64,000 nucleotides of DNA from Coccinella septempunctata (lineage: Eukaryota > Arthropoda > Insecta > Coleoptera > Coccinellidae). The notes beneath the pieces were generated by a model. It was not told the origin of the DNA, ran no database searches, and worked only from the letters and a program-made list of their open reading frames with translations. The translations under genes were made by a program, and so were the position numbers. The stretch is taken from assembly GCF_907165205.1 (NCBI RefSeq), contig NC_058193.1, forward strand, positions 496,001-560,000. The letters are read 5' to 3'. Shown one piece after another: positions 30,990 to 41,965 of the stretch; position 1 is the stretch's first letter, and each line of letters opens with the position of its first letter.

Positions 30990-32853
30990 TTCATGTAAAT
31001 GGTATATGCTGCACATTTGTACGACCGTCGTTCTGGATCATTTTTTTCCGTGTACATATTTGAGTCATTTGTTCTTGATGTGATACATCTGGTGTACAGT
31101 CAAATAAAATTGAAAAATAAGTGGCTTTATTTATGTTAGCTATGATGTGTTTTCTTATCTTTGTTGAAACCAAATGAATCAACTCATCTTGTACCATATG
31201 AGAAAAATAAGAAACCTGTTTTTTATTGTGCGTCTCTATAGACTCTATATGAGTTTTTATAATAGGGTCGTAATGACTAATGAGCTCAATTGTGCTTAGA
31301 AATCTTCCACATTTCGGGTGTCCTATTTTTTCGGAAGTGCCCCTAAGAGCATCATTATTCTTCACACAGTGAAGAATAGCATCTAAGATCACCCTCAAGA
31401 TATGCCGCCATTTTTGTTTCTCATTCATAATAATTTTTTCCAGTTCATCATCCATTAATCCACCAATTTTCATATTCCGTTCGAAACTTCGCAATTTGAT
31501 GTAATTTTCCCTATGTCCTAAAGAAACTTCATGACGAGGAAGTGAAGGATTTAGATGTTGCCAGTCTCGAAAACCTTTGGTCCAAATATCTTGTTTTCCA
31601 GAAAATAGCAAACAGGGAAAGCAAAATAAAGCATCCAACTTCTTGCAGTAAATAAGCCAGCTTCTTTCAAGTCTATTTCCATTTGGTAAAATCTTCACAA
31701 ACCATTTTTTATCAAAATGTCGACCATCATCACTTATTGGATAGGAATCGAGATCATCGCCTAACTCGGGTCCCCGTTCAACAAATATTTTAATATTATT
31801 TTTTGTGACATGCCATGTAGTAGGGTCGTTAAAATCGAATGGTTCTGGACAAGTATGGGTGACTGCTAAATCTTTGGGAAAAATGTCTTTGTCATTGTTA
31901 GAACCTTTCGAAGTAGAGGGCCTAGAGGGGTTGATTTTTTTTGTTTCAGAACTTGATGGAGTAGAAGAACTTCCTTCTATAACATGTGTGTAATTTGAAG
32001 AATCACTGCTAGACGGTACGATAGTTTCTTTCTTGAAGTAACATGTGATATTACTTGAGTTCTTTTTGAGTTCTAATAACTTTTCCTCTCTGATCTTCCG
32101 AAATTGTGATCCTGATAGTTTTTTAGGGGGCATTTTATAGTGTTCACAAAAACTGAAAATAATAGAAAACCTTGAAGTGATATGATGGAGGCGCAAAGTA
32201 ATTTTCTATCGAGTCAATAAATAACTGAAAAGTACCTGATCTTTAATAATTTACGTTATCCAGCTCTCCAGTTCCAATGATTCTCGGGCGTTCAATAATA
32301 TGAAAGCTACACTCGATAATTATAAATATATAATAGATATATAAGTATCACTGTTGACCGTTAGAAACACGAATACACTAGTAGTTTCCTCTATAAGTGG
32401 AGGTAGAAACTGAAGGAAATAGCGCCAATCGCCTTAGGTCTTGCGCGTCAATCGACTGTCGTCGTACGCCCAATTTCCATTAAAAGGAGATAACCGAAAT
32501 AACACCATCTATCTTACCGCGCCTGTCCAATAGTCTTTTACGAGTAGATCGACATGGCCGTGCGCCGTGGTCTTCGCGTCGGTTGCTAAGCGACGCATTC
32601 TAGTTACAGGCTGATGGTGTGACGTTGTTCACAATCGCGCAAGTATGGTGTTCGTTTACATTCACATTAATTGAATTGAATTCATTTACATATAATGGGT
32701 CACTTCATTTTTATAGTGTTATGTCTCGTGTTAAAATTAAACAAAAAGTTTAAGAGAATTCTATTTTTAATTTTTTTTATTTATATTTTGCGCCCCCAGA
32801 TCGCTCGCGCCCGTGGCGGCCGCCTCTTTCGCCACGCCCTCACTCCGGCTCTG
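30990..32853 (-). mobile_element. hAT element, 3'-truncated
   Basis: The right end (minus strand, 32853) begins CAGAGCCGGAGTGAGGG, a hAT-type terminus, followed inward by GC-rich sequence with GGGGGCGC. The transposase frame stops similarity near 30990 and no left terminus was found. Confidence 0.55.
30991..32133 (-). pseudogene. hAT transposase (ZMYM/TTF-finger type), C-terminally truncated
   Basis: The open frame begins at 32196, but MPPKKLSGSQFRK at 32133 is the better start. A low-complexity Ser-rich stretch (residues 35-75 from that Met) precedes a TTF-type zinc finger: RSWLIYCKKLDALFCFPC, GFRDWQHL, and EVSLGHRENY with the His. FSILFDCTPDVSHQEQ is the DUF4371-type start of the RNase H catalytic domain, with the first Asp. 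The rest of the catalytic domain, the insertion domain and the dimerisation region are missing after the frameshifted end RTNVQHIPF. Such proteins catalyse hAT transposition; this copy cannot. Confidence 0.7.
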
Positions 32854-32861
32854 TGAATTGT

Positions 32862-33290
32862 TTTCGTGATTAGGAATTATGGTAGTTTATGAGAAATGTT
32901 TTTGTGTAATGAATAAGTTTTGTAATTAGAATAAAGTGAATTTAAAAGCTTATTTCAATTATAAAATGAATCCGTGTTTGAAAAACAATGCAATAAATTT
33001 TTCAATTATGAACTGATTTTTCTTCGGATCAGAGAAAAATCTAGATAAAGATTCGTATTATTCCCTATCTCACTGCAATTTCTTAATGAGCAATTTATTT
33101 CGAATCTTTCTCTGAGTATCACTCAGAAATTTTCAAATATATTCTGCCTTGATCATTACAAGAAAATTAAAAATGAGCGTTACAGATTCCCCTTTTATTT
33201 GGTTTCGTCGAAAATTAGTACATGTACCGTAAAAACAGATGACGCTGAAGTTTGTTTTTCGAGTGGTCCATCTATTCTCTGTTCATTTAA
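32862..33290. other. unassigned A/T-rich sequence
   Basis: No coding signal. It lies between the hAT end (possible 8-bp flank TGAATTGT at 32854) and the truncated 5' end of CR1-A copy 2. Confidence 0.2.
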
Positions 33291-33293
33291 TCT

Positions 33294-33872
33294 ATGCTGA
33301 ACGATAACTCCGGGAACCCTGATTCTGAGAAAATAATCAAACAGCTCACTCTCCTATTCGAGAGGCAGTTCAATGAGTTCAGGGAAAAAATGAGGAGGAA
33401 TTATCTATCTCAGATGGTTGAAATGAATGGAAGGATTGAGGCTCTGTGTGCACAGGTTGCTTCCCAGGCTGAGGATATTTCTTCGCTGAAGGCAGCAGTA
33501 GCTTCTCTGCAGTCACCTACTGGACTCGACATTCAATCAAGAGCTCAAGATTCAACATCTCATGATGAATTAATGAGGGAAATCGAAGAGCGCCGCAGAA
33601 GATCGAAGAACATTGTCATCTACAATTTACCGACACAAGAATCTATCGTCGAAGAAAAAAGAATAGTTCAGAATTTGTTGTCTGATGCTGTCCCTGATGC
33701 CAGAGTCGTTAAGATGTTCAGATTGGGAAGAAAGATGGAAAACAACCCCCCTCCTCTCAAACTGGTATTTTCTACATCTGACGAGGCTTTGAATGTGTTG
33801 AGGAGTAAGCATAAAATCAAGCACCCTTCTGCTAGAATTGCATCTGATTCGACAATGGAGAATCCAACCTAA
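33294..33872 (+). pseudogene. CR1-A ORF1, 5'-truncated and with internal deletion
   Basis: Retains the coiled coil and RRM-like part but lacks the N-terminal zinc cluster. A 58-bp deletion after ASDST removes the basic helix present in copy 1 and ends the frame early (MENPT). Confidence 0.8.
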
Positions 33873-36800
33873 CCATTAGATATGTTGATGGTTTTCCAAG
33901 AATAGTTGAATCAAAAAAAACTAACAGTTAGGGATAATCTAAATTTAAAAAAGTTGTGTGTGTATTATCAAAATGTACATAGTATTAGGGGTAGGTTGAA
34001 ATTGTTTGATTTGGCTAAGAATGTAAATATGTCGGATTATGATGTAATTTTGCTCACCGAGACGTGGCTTGACTCCTCAATTGCCGATGCTGAATTACAA
34101 TTGCACGATTATAATGTTTTCAGGAAGGATAGATCTTGTCTGACGAGCTTGAAGGAAACTGGAGGTGGTGTTTTGATTGCGGTCAAAAAAAGTTTACATT
34201 CTTCTTTACTGCCTATAGTTAATAATAATGTTGAAGACTTGTTCGTTTTAGTCAGGGGCAAACCAAGTATAGTGTTTGGAACAGTTTATATACCACCAAG
34301 CTCTTGTTCTTTGAATAGGTTTCAGATGTATGAGAATCATTGTGCTAATATAGAACATATTGTGAGTGAATTCGAACATCAGCAAGTTTTCATAGCTGGA
34401 GATTATAATTTGGGAAATGTTAGTTGGCATAATGCCTGTTTGGGTAGCGTTTCTGATCCTTGTGCTCGTGTTCTGGTTGATGCTTTTGCTTTTGGCGACT
34501 TACACCAGGTAAATTCAGTTAAGAATGTGCATGATGCTATGTTGGACCTCGTTTTGTCTAGTGATGCTGATCTCTTTATTGAGCCTGCTGTGGATTTTAT
34601 CTCTCGATTGGACCTTTACCACCCTGCACTTTGTGCACACATTCCGTTGGATCCTGTCCGGTCTCCTGATGTCGGTAGTACTCATTTTAATTTCAAGAAG
34701 GCCAATTATGCAGAAATCAACAGATATTTATTGGATATGAACTGGGCTGGGATTCTGTCCGAGTCTGGTCATGTGGATGACCTCGTAAATGCTTTCTATG
34801 AAGTGCTCATGGCGGCCATTGATAGGTTCGTGCCCAGGATCAGAATAAGGAGGTCAACCTTTCCTCCGTGGTTCTCTGTAGAGTTGAAGAGACTTATTTT
34901 CCGGAAAAAAGAAATCCATCGAGTATACAAAAAGTTCAAACGTTGGGAAGATTATCTAGCATTCAGCAAGATAAGGTCGGAGTGTGCTTCTTTGGCGACC
35001 ACATGTTATTCAGAATATATTTCTGATGTTGAAAATTCGTTGAGAGAGAATGTCAAATCATTTTGGAATTTCACGAACTCTAAGAGAGAAAACAACGACT
35101 TGCCGCTTAATATGCACCTAGATGAAGGTATTGCTAGTGAAGATTCACATATTGCTGAACTTTTTGCCGAACATTTTAAATCAGTATATTTACCAACTTT
35201 TGATTCTACATGTGGGTCTACAGTGCCGCCGTCAAGCGGTCAACTCGGAGATTATATTTTATCTTTTTCAGTTGAGGAGGTTTTGAACCGAATGCATTCG
35301 CTAGATACCAACAAAGGTCCTGGACCTGACGAGATTCCACCCTTTTTTCTGAAGAACTGTTCCTCATCTCTTGCTCTTCCACTTCAGATCATATTCAATA
35401 AGTCTTTAAGTACAGGTATTTTTCCTGAACATTGGAAGTGCAGTACAGTTAAACCTTTGTACAAATCTGGTGACAGATCTGACATTAAAAACTATAGACC
35501 TATATGCATCATTAGTGCCATACCGAAAGTTTTTGAATCCTTAGTGTTGGAGCGATTGCGCAGAGACATATCTTCTAGGCTATCAGAATAGCAGCATGGT
35601 TTTGTTTGTGGTAAGAGCGTTGAATCGAATCTCCTTGTGTTTGTTCAGTATGTTATGGATTCTTTGGAGGGGGGAAAGCAGGTTGACGTCATATATACGG
35701 ATTTCTCCAAGGCATTTGATAAGGTGAATCATAGTATCTTGAGGGGGAAGCTATTGGCATTTGGTATCTCGGGCAGATTGCTCAGTTGGTTCATGTCATA
35801 CTTAGATAGTCGTTCGCAAAGGGTTAAGGTTAGGGCTTCTTTCTCCTTGTCATATGTGATCCGGTCGGGTGTTCCACAGGGCAGTCATCTTGGGCCTTTC
35901 CTGTTTCTGATGTACATTGATGACATTAAGACATGTTTCAGATTCGCGAGGTTCCTCCTATTCGCAGATGACTTGAAGATATTTTTGGTAGTCAACACTT
36001 TATTGGATATGCTCAATCTCCAATCCGATCTGGAGAGACTCGAACAGTGGTGCAGGTTAAATGCTGTGTTTATTAACGTTGACAAATGTAAACAAATGTC
36101 AATATTTAGAAAGGGATGCTATTTCCATTATCGTTATTCTTTAGGAGGAGAGAAATTGGTTGAGGTTGATGTGGTGAGGGATTTAGGTGTTTTGTATGAC
36201 TTCAAAATGAGTTTCAGTCTGCATATAGAGGATATTGTTGCTAAGGGATTAAGGTCGCTTGGTTTTGTTTTGAGACATTCCCATGAATTCAGTGATATTG
36301 ATACTATAAAACATCTGTATGTAACTTTGGTAAGACCTCATCTTGAGTTCGCATCTTCTGTGTGGTGTCCTTATACTTCACAGGACAGTGACAGGATCGA
36401 GAGTGTTCAGAATAAATTTCTTCTCAATATTTCTTATAGAATGGGCATTTCTCGATTAAATTTTTCGGCAACTCACATGAGATCTGTACTTCACTTACCA
36501 ACTTTGAAGACGCGTAGGATTAGGAGCGACGTATTGCTCTTCACTAGGCTTTTGATGGGGAAACTGTCGACGACTGAGCTTCTCTCTCTATTTGCTTTTC
36601 ACGTTCCACCCAGAAATACTAGGAGGTCTGCCTTCCTCAGTGTTCCTAATTACAGGCTAAATTACACACGGGCATCTCCCATTCCCAGGATTTCAGAACG
36701 GGTGAATGTTGGCGGACAACTAGGCATCGACTTTGTAAACTCATCATACTCCGCCATAGTGAGAAATGTTAATTATTGTTTGATCTGAATTAGGTATGTA

Positions 36801-36884
36801 CGATATTTTTGTTGACTTATATTTTTGTTCTTATTTTGTAATTGGGTTTATCCCGTGAATAAATAAATAAATAAATACCTTATT
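33295..36884 (+). mobile_element. CR1-A LINE, copy 2 (5'-truncated)
   Basis: Starts inside ORF1 at the codons for LNDNSGNPDSEK, a standard 5' truncation. It runs through ORF2 to a 3' tail of AAATA-type repeats (36858-36880). Confidence 0.85.
33906..36788 (+). pseudogene. CR1-A ORF2: endonuclease and reverse transcriptase with one stop codon
   Basis: Endonuclease motifs are LLTETWLDSS and FIAGDYNLGN. The RT has GPDEIPPFFLKN, FPEHWKCSTVKPLYK, NYRPI, TDFSKAFDKVNH, SGVPQGSHLGPFLF and the active site LFADDLKIF, followed by RPHLEFASSVWCPY. A single TAG at 35589-35591 (where the conserved Gln of QHGF is expected next) interrupts an otherwise continuous frame of about 960 codons. One nonsense mutation is thus the only visible lesion in ORF2. 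The gene would nick DNA and copy the element RNA by target-primed reverse transcription. Confidence 0.85.
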
Positions 36885-37037
36885 TCAGTGCTTTCATATG
36901 AATTATTTGGCGAATAACAATTCTATGAAAACACGGGATACTACTTTTCGCTGATGAATGTAAAATAAGGCACCGCATTGTAGAAATTGTCATAATTCCA
37001 ACTAGAAAGCAAATATTTCGTGAAAACCACACAAACA
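36885..37037. other. short spacer between CR1-A and BEL-B
   Basis: An imperfect inverted pair CCTTATTTCA/TAAAATAAGG (36882-36972) may mark a tiny MITE-like sequence. No gene. Confidence 0.2.
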
Positions 37038-37042
37038 ATAAT

Positions 37043-37423
37043 TGTTCGAAATTCGAACATTATTCTAAAAAATACTCAAGTTCAATAATATGGAAAATTC
37101 CATCTGAATTATTCACAAAACTGGGTCACGCCGAGCGAGCCGTCGATCTACCGAATTCTGCTGACTGGCTAGAAACAATTGATGCAACCGGGGACTCCGT
37201 CAGTGCAGTGATACCAAATATGGCAATGTTATTTCTATCGTCATTATTCAATTTAGTATATAAGCTTAGACTGTAATTAATAAAATCATCATTCATCTTC
37301 AGTTTGATCAATATACCTCTTGGGCAACTGTGGAGTTAAGACAATCCCTTGAACGTTCTGAGTCTGGTCGTTCAGTTGCCCTAAAAACTTCAAGCAAGTG
37401 TTGTTTCAACCAAAGAGACAACA
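37043..37423 (+). repeat. BEL-B 5' LTR
   Basis: TGTTCGAAATTCGAACA at the start, itself a palindrome. TATATAAG near 37257 is a probable TATA box, and AATAAA near 37280 a probable poly(A) signal. Ends GACAACA. Confidence 0.85.
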
Positions 37424-37428
37424 TTTTT

Positions 37429-37446
37429 TGGTCCTTCGAGCCGGAT
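37429..37446 (+). promoter_or_regulatory. primer-binding site (tRNA-Tyr-like)
   Basis: TGGTCCTTCGAGCCGGAT, five bases after the LTR. Its complement ends CGAAGGACCA, which matches from memory the 3' end of insect tRNA-Tyr. The same site is used by family A. Confidence 0.6.
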
Positions 37447-37451
37447 CGAGA

Positions 37452-38470
37452 GAAAGGATTTACGAACCTAATCTCGATCAAAACATCAACGCCTGTGGGG
37501 AAGCCTTCCAAAGCCAAATCCAGCGCCAGCAGAAGCCCTCCAGAGCCAACAACAGCATCCGTGAAGAAGCCATCCAGCGCCAAATCCGAGCCCGTGAACA
37601 AGCCTTCCGGATCAAAAATTCAAAAAAGCCAGGGAACACACCGAGTCCACTGGAAAAAATAAGAGCTAAGGATTTACGACCCTTATCGCAATTAAATCAT
37701 CAACGCCTGTGGGGAAGCCTTCCAGAGCCAAATCCAGCGCCAGCAGAAGCCCTCCAGAGCCAACAACTTCATCCGTGAAGAAGCCATCCAGCGCCAAATC
37801 CGAGCCCGTGAACAAGCCTTCCGGATCAAAAATTCAAAAAAGCCAGGGAACCCACCGAGTCCACTGGAAAAAATAAGAGAAAAGGATTTACGCCCCTAAT
37901 CTCAATTAAATCATCAACGCCTGTGGGGAAGCCTTCCAGAGCCAAATCCAGCGCCAGCAGAAGCCCTCCAGAGCCAACAACAGCATCCGTGAAGAAGCCA
38001 TCCAGCGCCAAATCCGAGCCCGAGAACAAGCCTTCCGGATCAAAAATTCAAAAAAGCCAGGGAACACACCGAGTCCACTGGAAAAAATAAGAGCTAAGGA
38101 TTTACGACCCTTATCTCAATCAAATCATCAACGCCTGTGGGGAAGCCTTCCAGAGCCATCCAGCGCCAGCAGAAGCCCTCCAGAGCCAACAACAGCATCC
38201 GTGAAGAAGCCATCCAGCGCCAAATCCGAGCCCGTGAACAAGCCTTCCGGATCAAAAATTCAAAAAAACCAGGGAACACACCGAGTCCACTGGAAAAAAT
38301 AAGAGCTAAGGATTTACGACCCTTATCTCAATTAAATCATCAACGCCTGTGGGGAAGCCTTCCAGAGCCAAATCCAGCGCCAGCAGAAGCCCTCCAGAGC
38401 CAACAACAGCATCCGTGAAGAAGCCTTCCAGCGCCAACTACGAGCCCGTGAACTAGCCTTCCGGAAAATC
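37452..38470 (+). repeat. five tandem ~214-bp leader repeats in BEL-B
   Basis: The word AACGCCTGTGGGG recurs at 37488, 37702, 37916, 38130 and 38342, a period of 214, 214, 214 and 212. The units are 95% or more alike by eye. Long frames on both strands here arise from the repeat and are not genes. Confidence 0.85.
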
Positions 38471-38506
38471 AAAAAAAAAATAAAAAATCTTCAAAGCAGA
38501 GATTTC

Positions 38507-39226
38507 ATGAAACCTTCAACCAACATGGAAGAAAAATTGGGAGAACAAATGACTATTGGCCAAGACGTATTATGGAAAGAACTAATCAAACCAAATACGT
38601 GGATGTTCATTTCCAACCAACCGTCCACTATATCAAAACTATGCGGAGGAAAACGAGAAGAAATTACCATCAATGGAACTGGCACAATTCACATAGGAGC
38701 AGACTGTCTCCTCAGAACGCAAAATATAATCCTTCGAGCGAGGTTCACGAATGAGATGAAATCAACAACGACGTTCAGCAAGCCAATCCCATTGAACTTA
38801 TGGCAAGGGAACTCGAATCCTCTCAATGAAAATCTCATCGAGCCCGAAACAGCAATGGGCAACATCTCTGCAAATTTAACAAAGATAATTCTGGGAGAAG
38901 AGGAACCAAATTCACATATCTGGAGACATTTTTCACACCCTCTTGCTACAACCACCGTGATAGGAATCTCTGCGATAGTCACACTAGCTGTAACGTACCT
39001 CTGTATGCGATATATACGTCCACTCCTTCGGAACCGAAGAACTAACAGATCCACCACGGAAATAAATGAAGTAGAAGCCGAAATTCCATTGACCGAAATC
39101 ACACCGAGTTCAAAACCACGCCAGCAATGTTTCGACCTTGACCAGCTCTACGCCGAGGCGAAAACAGAATTCCAGACGAGAGACCAACTCCGGACGTCAG
39201 CACCCATTCATGACCATGCCCAATAA
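38507..39226 (+). pseudogene. BEL-B envelope-like glycoprotein, C-terminal part
   Basis: A 239-residue frame homologous to the family-A env at 1-908: both share a WKEL/WRKL-KPN segment and REEITINGTG. It has a membrane segment (about residues 147-163, IGISAIVTLAVTYL) and a basic cytoplasmic start (RNRRTNRS), with a tail of about 75 residues. The N-terminal ectodomain and everything upstream were lost together with gag-pol; the internal deletion joins the leader repeats directly to this point. The ATG at 38507 is just the first in frame. Confidence 0.7.
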
Positions 39227-39350
39227 AGCACTCGATCGAGTGTCACACGAGTTAGAAATAGGAAATTAAGAAATAGGACAATAGAAGTAACAGATTGCCA
39301 ACACTGGAGCTCCAACATCATAGCCTGCAGCACTTCGGCCTTGGGAGTAA

Positions 39351-39732
39351 TGTTCGAAATTCGAACATTATTCTAAAAAATACTCAAGTTCAATAATATG
39401 GAAAATTCCATCTGAATTATTCACAAAACTGGGTCACGCCGAGCGAGCCGTCGATCTACCGAATTCTGCTGACTGGCTAGAAACAATTGATGCAACCGGG
39501 GACTCCGTCAGTGCAGTGATACCAAATATGGCAATGTTATTTCTATCGTCATTATTCAATTTAGTATATAAGCTTAGACTGTAATTAATAAAATCATCAT
39601 TCATCTTCAGTTTGATCAATATACCTCTTGGGCAACTGTGGAGTTAAGACATTCCCTTGAACGTTCTGAGTCTGGTCGTTCAGTTGCCCCAAAAAACTTC
39701 AAGCAAGTGTTGTTTCAACCAAAGAAACAACA
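39351..39732 (+). repeat. BEL-B 3' LTR
   Basis: Differs from the 5' LTR by only a few bases (for example one extra A in the CCCCAAAAAAC run), so the insertion is recent. It is followed by ATAAT. Confidence 0.9.
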
Positions 39733-39967
39733 ATAATCATACATCAAGAATCTGAAAAATTCAACCAATAATGACGTACCGACATTCGATCTATGACAAA
39801 TAAAATCTTATTAACCCATATGGTCCCATTGTACTCATTTGGGTACAGTTGATCACCTACAGGTAAAATGTCCCTCTGATGGCATCTACCAGTTTGTATC
39901 AAAACTGCATCAATACTGTAGTGTTCTATGATGTATAATGAGCGAGTCTACACCTTTTCCAATTGTA

Positions 39968-40226
39968 ATTCAGAAAACGTAAAATGTAATTCAGAAAAGA
40001 CAATTGAATTTCAGAAAATGAAAATTGTAATTCAGAATAGTAAGTTTATATTCAGAAAAGGGAATTTGAATTTCAGAATAAGAACTTTAAATTCAGAAAC
40101 GGTAATTTGAATTTCAGAATAGTAATATGCATTTCAGAAAGTGTAAATTGGAATTCAGATTTCGTGATTTGAAATTCAGAAAATGGAAATTGTAATTCAG
40201 AAATAGGAAATTGTAATTCAGAATGT
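39968..40226 (+). repeat. left subterminal array, 13 x TTCAGA
   Basis: Units resemble AATTCAGAAAAGGNAATTGT and recur about every 20 bases. They are likely transposase-binding sites. Confidence 0.8.
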
Positions 40227-40402
40227 ACTCTACATAGAAATAATAACAATGAGTACAGGTGAGGTATTTCTTGATCGTGAATGAATAATTGATGGAAGCT
40301 TATATTGGGATATCCTGGTCTTCAGGAAGAGTATTAATAGTAATATCAAAAGTAACACAATTAACAAAATTAACATAAGATTATAAAGCTAACATAACAA
40401 AA

Positions 40403-41626
40403 CTAACAACCAACTGGTAAATCTTCTAAATCTAGCACTGCGTCGTGAAATGTTGTTGTGTGCTGAGCGGCACGAGCACAGTCGCCTCCCATAATTGTGT
40501 CTTTACTTCTATCTATAATTTGCTCCAAATATTGCAACCTTTGCTCTTGAACCCCTGGGGCCGTCACCTCAGGGACTCTAAGTCTTGTTTTCACCCCCAT
40601 TTTCAATTTAGCCCAAATTGATTCGATCGGGTTTAGCATCGGGGAATACGGAGCTAATCTCAACAAATTAGCTTCCGTTGCATTGACAACTTCTTCTAGC
40701 CTAGAGTGACAGGGAGCGTTATCACACACAATAACCAAATCTGACAATCGATTGCCCAAGTCTTCCCATGTATTCATAAGTCTTTGAATCCACTCGTTAG
40801 CTAGAAGCGCCGTGTAAGATCCTCTTCTATTTTCCATTGCAATCACACCAGCGGCAGAAATAGCACCAATCACATGTATATTCGGACCTCTTGCTGCCGG
40901 GAGCTGTTGAATTGCACGGGTACCGGCTTTGGAACGCCCTCGAGATCTTCGGCAAAATAAATTGAAATTTGTCTCGTCTATCCAAACGATTTGTTTTCCT
41001 TGACGGATGAAATTGTTAAGGGACCTTACATAATCGGCACGTTTCAATTTATTTTCTTCGGTGTTCATAGTAGCTGGTGCTGTATGAACCTTTTTTAATG
41101 TGAATATTCTTCCTTCCAAATAGTTTGTTATCGTTGTGCTCGATATTGATTTTCCAAACTCTGCTAACACCTTGGCTTTTAACTGTTTAATAGTTAGGTC
41201 GCAAGTTTCCTCAACCCATGAGATCATTATATCTATTTGTTCACTGTTCAAAATTTTTGGTTTTTTCCCACCCTTTCCAAACATACTGTCCCTTCCTGAT
41301 CTTACCCACTGATAGGCAGTTTTGTATTTCACACCCAAAGTTTCTGATAAAGACACCCCTTTATTTGCGCATGCTGTTATACGCTGCCTGTCTTGACTTG
41401 TGTTTTTTTTATATATGGTCCTGGTAACTTCTATTTTTTCCACAAATACAGTTCTGCAAATAGGACAAGTCTGATCCCTCAAAGGCTCCGCACATTTGTC
41501 ATGTAAAAGATGGCTGCATGGCAATAATTTAACTACTTTGTTTCTACTCATGGATATTCTGCATATTGCACAATTATCTTTCAATTCCATTTTTGATTTT
41601 TTTCTCGATAATGACTTAAGTTTCAT
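40403..41626 (-). CDS. IS630/Tc1-type transposase with an N-terminal RING-H2 finger
   Basis: A 407-residue uninterrupted frame. Residues 19-57 form a RING-H2 finger: C19, C22, C37, H39, H42, C45, C54, C57 (CAIC ... PCSHLLHDKC ... CPIC). A helix-turn-helix region follows (about 75-185; GVSLSETLGVKYKTAYQWV). The DDE domain has Asp in WIDETNFNLF (about 214), Asp in CDNAPCHS (302) and Glu in SPMLNPIESIW (335), with 32 residues between the last two, shorter than the 34-41 of the better-known Tc1/mariner groups. RING-H2 domains usually recruit E2 ubiquitin-conjugating enzymes. Whether this one is an E3 ligase or a DNA/protein-binding zinc domain is unknown. The start ATG gives a lysine/arginine-rich first 12 residues; M13 is an alternative. 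All catalytic residues are present. Confidence 0.8.
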   Translation of the reverse strand: MKLKSLSRKKSKMELKDNCAICRISMSRNKVVKLLPCSHLLHDKCAEPLRDQTCPICRTVFVEKIEVTRTIYKKNTSQDRQRITACANKGVSLSETLGVKYKTAYQWVRSGRDSMFGKGGKKPKILNSEQIDIMISWVEETCDLTIKQLKAKVLAEFGKSISSTTITNYLEGRIFTLKKVHTAPATMNTEENKLKRADYVRSLNNFIRQGKQIVWIDETNFNLFCRRSRGRSKAGTRAIQQLPAARGPNIHVIGAISAAGVIAMENRRGSYTALLANEWIQRLMNTWEDLGNRLSDLVIVCDNAPCHSRLEEVVNATEANLLRLAPYSPMLNPIESIWAKLKMGVKTRLRVPEVTAPGVQEQRLQYLEQIIDRSKDTIMGGDCARAAQHTTTFHDAVLDLEDLPVGC

Positions 41627-41654
41627 GAGAAGTTTGATGACATATTGTCATACA

Positions 41655-41948
41655 TATCACTTGATACTTTTCTGAATTACATATTACATTTTCTGAAATT
41701 GAATTGATGTTTTCTGAAATACAATTTTCGTTTTCTGAATTACAATATGCTATTTCTGAATTTCAATTCACTATTCTGAATTACAACTTTGTTTTTCTGA
41801 ATTTCAACTTCCTAATCTGAAATTCAATTTCTATATTCTGAAATTAAATTAACTATTCTGAAATTCAATTTCTCTTTTCTGAATTAAATGTTGCTAATCT
41901 GAAATACATGTTTGCTTTTCTGAAATTGAACTTTGATTTTCTGAATTA
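41655..41948 (-). repeat. right subterminal array, 14 x TCTGAA
   Basis: Mirror image of the left array, with the same approximately 21-base spacing. Confidence 0.8.
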
Positions 41949-41965
41949 CAACTGGAAAAGGTGTA

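Larger units (their letters stand above)
37043..39732 (+). mobile_element. BEL/Pao family B element, complete but lacking gag-pol
   Basis: Two near-identical LTRs (37043-37423, 381 bp; 39351-39732, 382 bp) with a 5-bp target duplication ATAAT at 37038-37042 and 39733-39737. Inside are a primer-binding site (37429-37446), five tandem leader repeats and an env C-terminal frame. No gag, protease, RT or integrase. It must have been mobilised in trans. Confidence 0.9.
39951..41963 (-). mobile_element. RING-IS630 transposon with arrays of subterminal repeats
   Basis: The left end CACCTTTTCCAATTGTAATT and the right end (inward) CACCTTTTCCAGTTGTAATT form a TIR of about 28 bp, and TA flanks both sides (39949-39950, 41964-41965). 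Size is 2013 bp. About 13 TTCAGA words in the left 280 bp and 14 TCTGAA words in the right 310 bp, spaced about 20-22 bp, face each other. A single transposase frame lies between them. Confidence 0.85.

Noticed and set aside
37330..38418. Several long frames on both strands in BEL-B
   Set aside because: They follow the 214-bp tandem repeat on either strand and stop at repeat-borne lesions; no gag motif.
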